From: Nymphaea colorata
Lineage: Eukaryota; Streptophyta; Magnoliopsida; Nymphaeales; Nymphaeaceae
Assembly: GCF_008831285.2 (NCBI RefSeq)
Contig: NC_045139.1
Span: forward strand, 3,942,704-4,006,703
DNA length: 64,000 nt
Reading direction: 5' to 3'
The number at the start of each line of letters is the position of its first letter. Position 1 is the stretch's first letter. Below the pieces are notes generated by a model that ran no database searches, was not told the DNA's origin, and was given only the letters and a program-made list of their open reading frames with translations. A program made the translations under genes and the position numbers. Positions 50,085 through 63,118 of the stretch are shown in pieces.

Positions 50085-50440
50085 TTAGCTAAGAAATAGG
50101 TCCACAGGGAAGGTGCCTTCCCTGTAGCCGAACATTTGGGACCATTGATGGGAAAATGACCCGTTTGGTACGAAAATTGTCATGCTTGCTGTCATTTTCT
50201 TGGCTTTCTCTGGCAAGGGAAACAAACTCCCATGGTACCTGCACTGTCCATACCCCTTCTGCTTTTGCACCCAACAACTGGAATCTTCATTTTCGTCACT
50301 CGCAGGTATAGAGTTACCATGAAATCCGCCAACGAAGTCGCACGTTAAGCTTTCCGTGGAAATCATTTCCCACTGCAAGAAATTGTTCAACATTTGAAAA
50401 GGAATTCAAACTTGAGCGTGTTTTTATTATGCCTTCAGGA
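50085..50440 (-). other. Unrecognised 102-codon open frame
   Basis: A minus-strand frame (50085-50393) has an unusually coding-like composition for this AT-rich region, with Cys/His/Trp scattered through it and a stretch GFHGNSIPASDENEDSS. I recognise no family, and no neighbouring exon extends it convincingly. It may be a relic exon captured from elsewhere or chance. Confidence 0.2.
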
Positions 50441-50443
50441 GTT

Positions 50444-50653
50444 GGGGGCGTTTGATATGCCTAGAATCATCATGGAATTTTGAAATAAAAATGTTCAATA
50501 TTTAAGAAAACTGAATTATTAAATGAACGAGGTATTTTGTTTTCGAAATTAAGAAACTGAAACATGAAATTTGTATTCCATTCCTGTTTGAGGAGGAATT
50601 CTGATTCTAGGAATTTCATTCTTGAATCAAATTCCAAACCATCAAACGGCCCC
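50444..50653. mobile_element. MITE-like element with GGGGGCGTTTGAT / ATCAAACGGCCCC ends
   Basis: The ends GGGGGCGTTTGATATG and, reverse-complemented, GGGGCCGTTTGATGG form an inverted repeat of about 13 bp around an AT-rich core with GAATTTC-type motifs. The flanks (GTT on the left, TTA on the right) do not give a clean duplication. The superfamily is uncertain. Confidence 0.45.
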
Positions 50654-50746
50654 TTAGAATGCCACTTTAATAAATTTTTTTGGACCTATTTAGCATTTTC
50701 GAATTCAAGGGGTTCAAACACTATCACCAAGAGGGTTAGGTTAGGT

Positions 50747-50852
50747 AAGTAGCGGAGCTACATGTGCCCACATCAGTCCATCAAAAATTTCATAACAGTG
50801 GAACTGGACCTATGTCCAGCCACATGCATGCGGTATCGTGACTCCGCCATTG
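50747..50852. mobile_element. Degenerate Tip100-like MITE relic
   Basis: The left end AAGTAGCGGAG and the right end, reverse-complemented, CAATGGCGGAGTCA match the GGCGGAG-type terminal repeat of the 49422-49614 element. The flanking 8-mers differ, so the insertion is old or rearranged. Confidence 0.45.
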
Positions 50853-51895
50853 AGTTTGAGTTTTCCCTTCGGCTGATTAAGAAAATTTGAGAATACTGGG
50901 CATCTTAGGAATCAGATTCACATGTGAAATCATGTTGATGGCGATTCAATGAGAGGCGGAAGTTTAGGTGGAAAACGAGACATCCGTCAACTAGAGTGTA
51001 GCACATCCATAGTTTACAATTCAAAAGAATAACACCCATATGAATCAAACTATGACCGCACTATCAATAGTAGGTGGAAAAATGGTCGGCCCTTATTGTC
51101 TTTTTTTTTCCTGCGATGAAGCCCTTTTTCTAATGGGAAGACTTTTCCAAGGATTTCTAGGAGAAAAGCACAGAGTTGTCAATTCCATTGAAATTGGTTT
51201 TCCTTATTGATTCAAATTTCATTTTCAAGAAAGACAAAACAAACTGTGGGTCTCACTTGTCCAACATGACATTTTTCTGTCTTGTCATTCATTCCAGCTT
51301 CATATTAAAATAGCGAATTTATTCCCATCAATTCAGGTTTTCATCGACTTGGCCTATTTTGTTTGTCATATATAAGCTACACCAAAACTTATTTTGGCCA
51401 TAGTTTTTGAGGCCTTATTCTTCTTCTAACATCGGCAAGGAAAATATGAGAAAAAAAAAAATGTGCAATGAGGCAAAAACAGAAGTGAAAAAACAAATCC
51501 TAATCGAATTGGTTGAACAAAATAGTTAAAAGAACGATAGAGGGGAAAAAAAAATCCAAAAATGGATTGATGTGCTCGATATTATTAAATGGTAAAAAAT
51601 AAAAAAAATTGTCACCATATGCACTATAACTAGTTGCAAACAACACATCAATCATTCTGCATTATAAACTATTGTTAATGTTCATGTGACAAATTTTTTT
51701 AGTAAATAAATTTTAAGTTTTTGTTACGTAGGAACATCTGGCACACAGTTAGCATGAAGTTAACAACCCACGATACGGAAAGAGGTCAGATAGCCCCTTC
51801 GATCTTCTTGCATCGGAGATTCTGAGTTTCACTTATGTCAACAATGGTAGTGGTGTACTCTTCAACTTAAGTAGACATAAAGGCATTACATTCAT

Positions 51896-51947
51896 GAGAA
51901 TTGAACTAGATATCTCTCCTTTTCATTGCCCCTAACCCGACCAGGTA
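51896..51947 (-). mobile_element. SINE-like promoter fragment
   Basis: Read on the minus strand, TACCTGGTCGGG (51936-51947) is followed by GTTCAATTCTC (51896-51906), giving the A-box/B-box order and 29-bp gap also seen at 49797-49846. The surrounding body is degraded. Confidence 0.42.
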
Positions 51948-52014
51948 CGTTACACTTCTTGAGGCGGCGATCAAAGAGGGTATTGAGATTAGAGTCTAAG
52001 AATCAAGATGTTAT

Positions 52015-52272
52015 TGTCCATGGGAAATGGACTTCCATTAAAGCTAGTCTTTACATATTTTCCTTTGTGCTGCCCTCAATAGAAAAAAAAATGTTATTTT
52101 TTCGGGCAAACAGAACTATTATGCTAAAAGTCTGATCAAAATGAAGTCACCCATGGAAAATGAACTTCCATTAAAGATGGCCTTTACATATTTTCTCTTG
52201 TGGTGCCCTCAATAGCGAAAATTTATTATTTTTCAGGCAAACAGAGCCAGCAAGCTAAAAAAGCATCGATCA
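52015..52272 (+). repeat. Diverged tandem duplication, two units of about 130 bp
   Basis: Unit 1 (about 52015-52141) and unit 2 (about 52147-52272) share, in order, CCATGG(G/A)AAATG, ACTTCCATTAAAG, CTTTACATATTTTC, TGCCCTCAATAG and GGGCAAACAGA/AGGCAAACAGA blocks. Substitutions and small indels separate them. Non-coding. Confidence 0.8.
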
Positions 52273-53894
52273 ATATCTCAGGTTTATTATAACAGGGAAG
52301 CATTTTCCAGGTACTTGTCTTGGTAAAGTTGTTTTCTTTAAATTTTTTTGGGAAATGTACAGATTCTTAAAAATTAGATAAATGAGAAACTAATTAAAAG
52401 ACAACAAATAATTACATAAAATAATAAATATGATGCTTTAGTGATGATAAAAAAATAATAAACAATTGAGTCGTCTAAGTTTGAAGATTAGACAATGAAA
52501 AGTAGAACTAAGAACTTATCTTCACAAAAAACACTGCTTCTTCAAGTTTTTTCCTTTTCCTGAACGTTAATATCACATTCTGTTTGTATCTTTCAGGTAA
52601 CAAAAACTAGCAGTCAAAGGAAGCAAAGGTTATGTGATTATAGGAAACATATTCTACTTTCAGGAAACATGATGCAGGGGTCAATTCTCATTAACCAATA
52701 GTAATCACACTTTGTAATGCTCAACTTTGAAAAGTTTAGTCATGTAATTTAGTAAAAACCAACTTGATGAAAGAGATTTCAGAGTTACTGCACCTAGGAT
52801 TTTTACCGGATCGCGACATTTCCGAGAGGTGATATGTGAAACAAACGCCCCCATAATGATGTATGATAATTAAATGAGCCATATTTAACATTTTATCTAG
52901 ATTGGTAGCTTTCAATTTGGACGTAAACCAACTTCATTAGCAGACAAAATTGACAGCATAAACAACAGCTCAGGCACAAGTACCAAGTCACAAGCTGAAA
53001 AGCCATAGCCAAGGACTAAGTCAGATGAACCAGGACTTAGAAAAAAAGTAGTCTTGTAAGAACCAGAGAAATTCAAGATCTACCAAACATAGTTCTTGGC
53101 ATTATTGTCCATGTATGATTTGAAAGCGAACTATTTTCCGCAAAGATATGGAAAATTGGCCCGCAGAGATCAGAAAGAACAGCAAAAGCACTCCGCTCTT
53201 ATGTAAGGAGCCGATAGGTGCTGATACACGGAGACTCATAAGATTTGGAGTTTTAAACTTTCAGATTAGAGCACTATCTTGAAGTATGTAAGAATCTTGT
53301 CTTTAGGAAAAAACATCAGAATTACAGCACTGTCAAATCATGCACTGTTTTATATGTATACATCCCAACCTAGAAGTTTGCACAGAATCTGTCTCTACAT
53401 TCTCATCAAATTTGCAGAACCAAAAAATATTACAGACAAAACCTTCTCTATAAGTCTGACAGATTGAAATGTGAATGGTCCATGACTCTCAGTACCAATA
53501 TGAGCTCCTCCATGTTTTCTCTTGCATCAAAAAAGTGGATTCCTTCACTGTCTGTTTCCTCTTGCTTTTGCAAATGGGTGAATTCATTGTGCGGTCAAAT
53601 TCCCAGTACAAAGTCTCAGGCTTACTGGCATGTACTGCATATAAAAGAAAAATGAAACACATCTTACATCATTTTTGGTAGGAAGTTCATTCAACCGTTA
53701 CTTCTTGTAAGAATTCAAAACCATATGTTGTTTTTGCATCTTTAGATTTTTTCCCCCTAATTTTGAAGCATGGTAAATATTTTAAGCCTATCTCATTTTG
53801 AGACTGGAACTTTTAGGTATTGTCACAAAAAACGAGGACGGGTATTAAACGGCGAGGAAAAAAACGAGTATAATACGGCAAACGGGAACTTTTA

Positions 53895-54336
53895 GGGTGC
53901 CTTTGTTTCACCGCGGATCTGAAATCCATGGATTTAAGGTCGATCCCGCCACCAAAAAAAAAGTCTGACCTTAAATTATGGTTTTTTACATGTAACATAT
54001 ACTTAAAATCCACATTATTGATATCCTCAGTTTGTTTAAATTGAGGATCTTTCAAAGCACACCTTTTAATGCAGCTTTTAATGCAGCTGTATCAAATGCA
54101 ACCTTAGAGTGTATCTGATAGCCACTGATCTTAGATTTAATGCTGATTAGAAATCTCTTTTATGTGGGAGACAGAGAGTATATAGACATCAAATGTCAGA
54201 TCCACGGAAAAGCAAGGATTTAAGATCCTCATTGTGCCCAAAACCTCAGATTTAAGGGCGGATGAGAGAGGGTCTAACCTTAAATCCTTGCATTTGAGAT
54301 TCTCAATTCTCAGATCCAAGGTAAACAAACACCCCC
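53895..54336. mobile_element. MITE-like segment with GGGTG...TTTGTTT...GGATCTGA ends
   Basis: The left end GGGTGCCTTTGTTT and the right end, reverse-complemented, GGGGGTGTTTGTTTACC are both followed by GGATCTGA. TTA trinucleotides flank both ends (53892-53894 and 54337-54339), as expected for PIF/Harbinger-type MITEs. An additional inward-facing end near 54060 suggests nesting or two adjacent copies. Confidence 0.45.
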
Positions 54337-54339
54337 TTA

Positions 54340-55225
54340 AGGATCGACATTCTTGAAAAAACAATTATGCAGATATGATTTGCTTCTATAAAAATATATA
54401 ATCGACATTGAAGGTGTGTTTTTGAGTATGAAAGATAATTTCAGAAGTAAAAAAAATACAGACCATTGATTTAAAGTCTCATAAGATCTTGTCTCCCCAT
54501 TCAATTGATATCATCTTTCTGTACAGATTCAGAATGCTTCGGATCTAAAAATTCAAATATAAGGAAAAGGAGGAAAGATAATAAAATTCATCTAACTCAT
54601 AGATCGACATGTCTATGAGTTACATCTGCACCTGGTCCACCTGCAGATCCAAATGCATGGTATGGTGCTGCAGGATCTGGATGCAGGATTTGTCGTACCT
54701 ATCAATAGGGGGAAACCGTACCTAGATCTTGTAAGGACATAGACCAGGCAGACCAGAACAGCGAGTACTATATCTTTGCCCTATTCATGTTAGAATTTAT
54801 AGTTCTGATTTGGATCTCATGTTAAATCTATGCCCAATATGAAATTCTTAAATACTGCTTTCCTCACTATGCTAATCAAACCATATTGGTCTGGCAAGAA
54901 TTCCTTATTTGGATCTCCAACTGTTCATCAAACTAAGATCCAATTAGTGTAGATTCTGTTCTCAATTGTCTTGCTTCTCTCAGGTGAACAGAACAACAGC
55001 CGGGGCCGATGAAATCAACACAGAAATTGAACTGGTTGGCCAAATCCTAGTTACCTCTGGCTTGAGAAAGGCAAATCACAGATCAAATCCAGTCCAAGGG
55101 TTCAGTACAGAGTCCGAGACGGGAGTAGAATAACCAAGTTGTCTCTAAGGCAAACAACCATGCTAAATCTTAAAACCCTAAACTTCTAGCTCCCTTGAAA
55201 GGCTTAAAGTGGAGGCAGATGTAGG
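54340..55225. other. Gene-less stretch
   Basis: Nothing recognisable; AT-moderate DNA without long open frames or clear repeats. Confidence 0.5.
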
Positions 55226-55327
55226 TGCAGGAATGTGCGGTCAGTTGCCCACACAGACCCATTCATTTTCGGAAGCCAGTCAAGACCAGTTATATGGGGT
55301 GCCTCTCGAACCCGGCTAAAAGCTCTC

Positions 55328-55354
55328 ATCCAGCAGGAATTGAACCTACGAATT
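55328..55354 (-). pseudogene. trnI-CAU-like 3' half
   Basis: Read on the minus strand this gives AATTCGTAGGTTCAATTCCT followed by GCTGGAT, which matches the T-arm and acceptor stem of plastid trnI-CAU as I remember it with about one change. The 5' half lies some 320 bp away on the same strand. Confidence 0.55.
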
Positions 55355-55516
55355 TGTCCCTTCAGCGTACAAAGCACTTGCAACTTTGAACTTCTCGTGC
55401 CGCTCCCGAACAACTCCCCAGCTTGTCATGGGGTAGCCTTGTCGTGTCCTTTATATGGAAATCGAAGGCCGGGGCAAGAAGTGAGTTATTTATTCCAAGC
55501 ATTCTTCTTATGGCTA

Positions 55517-56200
<684 letters not shown>

Positions 56201-56206
56201 CCTATC

Positions 56207-56234
56207 TTTGAGAGAGAGAGAGAGAGAGAGAGAG
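56207..56234. repeat. (GA)n microsatellite
   Basis: GA run of about 26 bp, some 290 bp downstream of the RELCH-like stop codon. Confidence 0.9.
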
Positions 56235-56523
56235 GAACATTAGGGACTTGCATCTACAAAACAAACAAGATCATGAGATGACAAATGACTCCTCAAAGAG
56301 CCTTACATGCAGGGGCGCATGCCCCGACGCATACATCTACACACACACGGTTTACAAACAACAATATTACAACTCAGGTTTATTATTACAAAAAAATTAT
56401 CAGGTGTTTGTGCTGCAAAGCCTCTTGCACATCGAAACTAATGAGGCCAAACAAATACAAAAGGGGCGAAAAAAAAAAGTATCAGAAAAGCCATGAGAAT
56501 TGATGAGTGGAACGTTTCAGACC

Positions 56524-59500
56524 TTACTGTTTCCAAGAACTTTCTTCGGGAGCCTTCGGTTTACCGCGGATCATCTCACTGAAACTGCCCCGCATAATTC
56601 TTCTGAACCTTGTGTCCTCGGGAGCAGGAAGCTGCGGTGGGGCAACCTGTTCTGGTGTGTCTGCACTTTCTTTCTTACCCAAACGCCCGCTGTCGCCAAA
56701 CAAGCTGCTTACTGAGGAGGCAATGCCAAGATGCGCACCCATGACCTTACTCAGGGCATCAAATGCTCCACCTGATCTCTCCCTCAGTATGACCTCCAAA
56801 GCTTCTTTGTGTGCTGGGTCAAGCGCATCTGTGTCTTTTAACAAGTTCTGCACCGTTGGCAGAAGAAGATCCTTCACGGTAGATGCCGGAAGATCTGCAT
56901 ATGAGAAACCACATCAGGCGGACGTTGGTACCATAAAAACCCATCAGTCACCCAACTGTCCCATGCACCACACACACCCCAACCAACAAAGAGCAAACAG
57001 ACATAATTGCCAACGATACCTTCCACTTGTGGCTCTTACATGTTACATTTATGATTTATCTAAGAAAAAGACATGCTACTGATTATCTTTTATACATGAC
57101 CTAAAGTCCAGAAAAAAGCCGAACCCCCTTCAATTAAACTTGCCTCCAGAGTCCTTGGCTGTGTCGGTGTCAGTGATGACAGCAATACAACCTTCAACTA
57201 CGGTCCGGTATCCCCCCATTTAAGACAGAGGCATAACACCAATGGGATTTGAATTTAGATATATGGTTAGCAGTCACCGTCTTATTGACTTTTCCATGCC
57301 ACTAGTTCTTTCATTTCTAATTTTGACCAAATTAAGATAAACAAAATTGGTGTAATTTCCCTAGAAGATGTGAATTTAGATAATATGAAGTCAAAAGCAC
57401 ATCTACTATATGTATCGGGCAGCACATTAAAGTCAAGCTGTATGATACCTGAAGGAACACAACCAGAGTTCAAAAAGCGTCTGTTAAAGAGTGTAGATTA
57501 TGATACAAAAACTCACAATCAGAGGCATAATGGCTAGGCTCCAAGTTGATGAATTTTATCACAATGACTCAACAAGTCCATTATGACATTGAAGAACTTG
57601 CTAAACAGAGGATGATATGCCAAACTCTACCTTCCACTGACTTTTGTAACCATTAGTTGCTTTGTGGATCAATTAATACGAAATTCAAGAAAACTCTACC
57701 AAAGCAAGGAGATTTTAGCACTCTCTTAAACTTCCAGAGCATGACAAGATCCGCTCAATGAAAATTAAACTTGAACTCACAGCTAGAAATATTTAATTAT
57801 TCAAGCTAGGCATTATGAAGCACTTTGTCCAAATCAGTAACCATGGTGTTTATTTCATTAAAAGGACTGGCAGGCATTCATTATATTTGGCCTGTGTTGG
57901 CTTTTCCAAATGCTTAACTACAAAAGTAAAAATTGGTTTATTATGATTATTTTAAAAGATGAACATCATCTGCTTCAAATTGATTCTGTTGATTCAATTT
58001 CAATTGCAGTATTGGATGGCATATGGGACAAACATTGGCCCTTATACGGTTTCATCAAAGAGCCAAGAAGTATTCCATCAGCCAATACAGGCTGTTACTG
58101 GCAACACTAATGGAATGCATGCAGAAGTCATGGGAAGTAGTGTGTTTCAGCTGAACATTCCACTACGAATATGAAAGAAGGAACAGAACAGGCATAAGAA
58201 GTAGATTGTTGAATTCAGATGACAAAAGAGTTACACAAGTTCATCATCATGGACCAGCAATAATTACCAGTCAAGAATGAACTATCCTGGTTCAATGAAA
58301 TACACGAGAAGAAAATTACTGTATCAATGTCAAAATGTCCAGTTTTGGAATGCAGTGCAACTATATGAAAAGCATCTAAAATAAACAATATAATCTGTAC
58401 CAACTATAGAATAATAAAAGCAAAGACCAGTAAATAAACAGAACAAGGAAAATGGCAAATTGCAGTCAAACCAGAAGGATGATGACCGATACATGATTCA
58501 CCAATGTACCTGTTGCATCCAAAGCACGGACTGATTCACAGAAAGCATCAGCTCTTTCACGGCGTCGTCTCAAATCAACTCCAGGAGTAGGCAAAGAACT
58601 AAGGTGGAAAATCTTGGAAAGAACATGTAATGAAATGTCAAGGGAACAAAAATGACAAAGAACCAACTTCTACTGGTAAAGCACAAAAAGACATGAACAG
58701 ATTTCCTTAAATGTTAAAAGAATATTTGCAAAATTTATTAATTAAGGATATAATTTCTTAGTTTATCAGTCGTGTGTGGTATTGCCACCACCAAAGCTCG
58801 GAAAACAAAAAGAGTAGCTTCATGAGATCCATCTTCCAGAAAGGCATCCATCTGAACTCGTATCTTATCAACAATCTGGAAAAATGCAAATATGGAAGCA
58901 TGATGATGGCTGAACCTTGTTTGAGAACTATAATAAGAAGAGTAATAGTTGAAGATGTACCATGTCACTCTTGAAATGTTGAGCAACATATCCAAAAGCT
59001 TCAATACTGGAGTATTTTACATTGACATTAGGATCAGAGCCAAGTGTCACAAGAGCGGGCAGAACATTAGCTGAGGCAGTTTTCACATCAACACATGGTG
59101 CCTACACATGGAAACGACATGATTGCATATGCAAAGAAGTCTTATTCAGAGTAAACTCACTCAGAATTTCTACCTACCAGCGCTTTCAACTGGTTTGCAG
59201 CACCAATCTTCATTGTGACGTTTGGACTAACTACCATTTCCCACAGTATATTGAAAATGATCCCTTGATGTTCTTCAAATGTACTGCATGGATATAGACT
59301 CCATAAAACATAATTCCATATACAAGCTAGAAAAATCTCAGTAGGTACAGATGTGAACATGAAAATACAATAAGCATGCAACAAAATTCTTTTAGAACTG
59401 ACCATCCAAAGAAAATTGTTAGCCTACAAGCAACAGAAAATTAGTTTACTACACACTCATGCATGCGTTCAGAAAGCAGGTTCTTATCTGTCCAACTGTA

Positions 59501-62500
59501 GGTGCCCTTGAGTAATAAGTGCATCAAATCCAGCAACAGAGGAGCACAATGTCACATTTGACAGAACTATTGCGAAGCAGAAATACAATTGAAGGAACTA
59601 CTTAAAAAGAACAGGGACAAATGACAAATAAATAAGAAACAGCCAAATGCAGCAATAACCAACCAAAGGAAGCGGACGGCATTGATGAGCTCAGGACTAT
59701 AATAAACTGGACTAGCACTTTCCCGCTCTGCATTCTGGACCAAAAGCTTTCTCAGGTATTCCGCAAGCTGTTCATGTCTACCAGGTGAACCAAGTAAACC
59801 AGACAAAAGAAGAGGAAGGGCACATCCAAGAGCGAGCTTCTCAGTCACAGTAGTTTTAGGTTGCAAGCCTGGAATATTAAAGAAAAGAAAAAATTACCAT
59901 ATAGTAGCACAACAGGCAAGAACACATTTGTTGGAAGATTCTCACCTTTAACTCTTGAATGTAGAACTGAGGGAAAGTGGGAAAAATCAGCTACATCCCC
60001 TACTGCTAATAAGAAAATAGGCAGCATAATGTGATTGACGTAATGGTCACCAAATAGGCCACAGGCAGACCATAGGAACTGAAAATAATGATAAGTTAAT
60101 TAGGTAAACAGGAGGCCTTTCATCAATCATTGCAAAGAAAGCAATATGGAAACCCACAAAGGTGGCACTAGGACAATGAAGCAGCTAGTAAGGTAAAATG
60201 TGAGGCCCCAGTTATTGGTTGAAAAAACAAAAAATGTGTGTAGCCAAGACATACCTTGGTAAGGCGGTTCCTCAATTTGTCTTCTTTAGGAGGTAGTAAG
60301 CAAGAAAGTTGGATTAATCCAGGAAAACAATCCACATGTAGCCAATCAAATGCAGGCCATTCAATATATTGCCTAGTAATAGTGAGTTAAAAGAGAATCA
60401 GTCGAAGGATCCTCAAAGCATATTATGAAACAACAAAACATAATTGACGCAATGACATTACCCTGCATACAGCTCAAGCAAAGAACTGCAGAAAAAGGAT
60501 TTGCCTTCACCAGTATTTGGAACAGGGTCGCTGTGATTCGGAAATGGACAGCATGCTACTGCTCTTTGATGCACAAAGGGTAGCAACTCTGTTAACATCC
60601 GAAGCAAAACATCAATATTCCAGCGCTCACGTTCACCCAGAACTCGGAAATGAGAATCCACAGAGCCTTCAACCCCTGATAGTGGTGGGCAGCGCTGATA
60701 AAATATGAGTCACTTGAGTTTCCTTCTGAAATTAGAACCAATGGAGAAATTGTGTATCTATTAAACAAAATGTCAGGTCAGATACATACCTGAGCAGAGA
60801 CCAACATATGAGAAAGTAAAATTCGTAGAATGTGGTCAAGTTTGTTTCCCCATCTCACGACAGCAGGAACTAGCTCTTTAAGCGAAGTTTCAACAACAGG
60901 TCCTGAAGGATCACATACTAGTTGGAACATCAACTCCTCCACCTATGCACCAGAACAAAGAAATTTACTTGGACACAAAGGGCAAGTAAAAGAAAAAAAT
61001 TACATAGTAGTTATCACATGATAAAGTCTCTCAGCCATCCCTAAACCATGTCTTTCACCCTGTTCTTGAGCTTACATTGCAGGTAATCTCAGATTTCTGC
61101 TCCATGTTTGCCTCTGAGCATATTTAGTGAGGCTGACCTTGAAATATTTGTCCATATCTGGAAAGAGTGGAATCAGCAAGGCCAAGTTATGAGCAGCAGC
61201 CTCTCGAACAATAGTTGCAGAGTCCTCAACCAGCTGTTGTATAATTGATAAAATCAGTGAAGCACGGATCTCAGGTCTCACAAATTCAGCCAGTTCTCCA
61301 CATGACTGGGCAACAAGCAGCCTGCGCTCCTCATACATGTGATTTATCTACAGGGGACCAGAACACTAAGTAAACATACAGCCCAGCCATTTTGTTATGA
61401 CAAGTTCGGAAGTTCCAGATCCATTTAAGTTGCCTAACCTGTTCCCAGCACTGTGGTAACAACTCTGACTCAGTTCTCACCTCACCAACATTCTTGGCCA
61501 GATTGACACAGGCCTGAGAGAGATGGAAAAAGGCAATTAACATGTTGCACTACCAGATAGAAAGGTAAAAAATCAGCATAATGATGACTGCATATTTTAG
61601 AACTCACATCCATTATAATTCTTCTCTGTTGTTCATCTGGCCTTTTGATTAAATTAAACAATGTGTGTGTTAAGGAATCTCGTGTACTGCTATCTGGATG
61701 GCGTTCAATAGCACACATTATAAGTGGAAGAAGCTCCTGCAGTGTACAGAAAGCCACGTCAATAATCAGCAACAGAAGTATATAATATAGTTACTAATCT
61801 TCAGGCCAAATCAAATAACCAACCTCCCGATGATTTATGAGTACAAAAGGAACAATCTTTGGCAAAGCATCTGAAAGAATCTGTATGGTTTCCAAACCCT
61901 GCAGCACAAATGCCAAAATCAACAATATTCAGGTGGAAAAGCTCATGTTGCAAAAGAAAAGGTGGGTCCAATCTCAAACAAGATTTAAGAGAGTATTCAT
62001 TATTACCGTCTTTTCATGACACTTTTCTCCCTTAAGAGTGTTGTTGTTGATAGGATGGTTCCTCTCTTCAAGTGTAGTTTCGGAACTGTCTACATTATCA
62101 GCACATTCGATAAGACTTGAATAAGAGGACCCTAGTGCTTCACTGCTTAGCCTCAGATCCTTGTGATCTTCATGCTTAACATCCAACGTGCTAGGACATG
62201 CAGCATTTTCATCTGAATTTCCAGATACTAGATTTGCAGCATGAGAAACTACTATTTTATCTTCATGTATTTCAACCACTTCCATTTCTGACTGTTCAGC
62301 AACACTTTGTGGGTCAACAAGATCGCCAGTGCTTCCGGTAGCGGTAGCATTTTCTTTCAACTTTTCAATTTCCATCTGTAATGATTTAATCTCTGCTTTG
62401 TAGCCTTCAATAGTTGATGGCCGCTCATTGTCTGCACTAATCCACCCACTATTGGCTCGAAATCCTTCTATATGCATCTTCAATGAAGTGATTTCGGCTC

Positions 62501-63118
62501 TGCAATCATTAAGTTCTTTTCTCTCAGCCTCCAATGACTTTTTTAATTCTTGTATCTGCCAAGAAAAGACACAAATGTGTTGTATAGCAGAAGGAAAGTT
62601 TTGAAATATACAAGAAGCTAGGTTAACAGTGATAGAGTAGTAGTCACTATAAGTGAATTTGCAGACAATTCTTGGTATTACTATTTGCCTCAAGGTCTCA
62701 TTAACTATTTCTATTGCCCATTTCTTTTGGAGATATTTAACTCTACATAGAGTAGCAATCACTATCAGTAAATCTGCAGCTATTCTTGTTACGACTGTCT
62801 GTTTTAAAGTCATAACTATTTCCATTTTCCTCTTACTTTTAAAGATCTCTGACTTTTCAGGAAAAAGAAGTAGAAGAAAAGAGGAAAAGTAGATGTGAAA
62901 AGAAACTCCAATGAAATGATGTCAATACAATAACAAACAATACTAACCAGATTTTCTCTGTCTTTGGTTTCCTTTTGAGAAGACTCCAATGACTTGCTTA
63001 ATGCAACTATTTGTCCATCGGACAGCTCCTTAGCTCTCATCAAGGATTCTTTTTCCTTTAACAGCACATCCTTCAGTTTCAGTAGTGTCTCATTTTCCCG
63101 AAGAATAGACATTCTTTC
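56524..63118 (-). CDS. RELCH-like coiled-coil/HEAT-repeat protein, 17 exons, 5' end outside the window
   Basis: Exons in order: 62948-63118, 62007-62555, 61824-61898, 61608-61736, 61439-61513, 61138-61347, 60790-60942, 60462-60694, 60255-60372, 59946-60078, 59664-59868, 59403-59423, 59178-59283, 58961-59101, 58752-58875, 58510-58626, 56524-56894 (2931 nt, 976 codons plus stop, phases consistent). The first two exons encode a Glu/Lys-rich coiled coil (LLKEKESLMRAKELSDGQIV; IQELKKSLEAERKELNDCRA) and an acidic linker. The rest are HEAT repeats such as LLPLIMCAIERHPDSSTRDS, YEERRLLVAQSCGELAEFVR and IVDKIRVQMDAFLEDGSHEA. It matches Arabidopsis At5g16210 and animal RELCH/KIAA1468, a RAB11-linked protein of recycling endosomes (family knowledge). 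The N-terminal LisH region should lie upstream of 63118. One intron is AT-AC. Confidence 0.92.
58627..58751 (-). other. U12-type AT-AC intron in the RELCH-like gene
   Basis: The donor is AAATT then ATATCCTTA (U12 AT-AC consensus ATATCCTTT). The branch motif TCCCTTGAC (consensus TTCCTTRAC) lies within 58637-58646, with its A 11 nt before the AC acceptor, then ATGTTC. Splicing here joins AAT T and AT GTT to give NYVLSKIF, continuing the conserved frame. The minus strand has no GT donor after the upstream exon that preserves this frame before the AAT TAA stop. Confidence 0.88.
59403..59423 (-). other. 21-nt microexon of the RELCH-like gene
   Basis: Acceptor TTGCTTGTAG, then 21 nt, then donor GTCAGT. 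It is needed to link the exon ending CTT TG (59664) with the exon starting T ACA (59283). The join reads FLWLTIFFGCTFEEHQG with all phases matching. Its omission would keep the frame but change the Trp-Cys junction. Confidence 0.7.

Larger units (their letters stand above)
50853..53815. other. Gene-less stretch
   Basis: No gene recognised. It contains a SINE-like fragment near 51.9 kb and a tandem duplication at 52.0-52.3 kb. The open frames at 53279-53681 are short, overlapping and unrecognised. Confidence 0.5.

Noticed and set aside
56507..57082. 191-codon plus-strand frame
   Set aside because: It is the antisense shadow of the last RELCH-like exon, which has a conserved protein reading on the minus strand.
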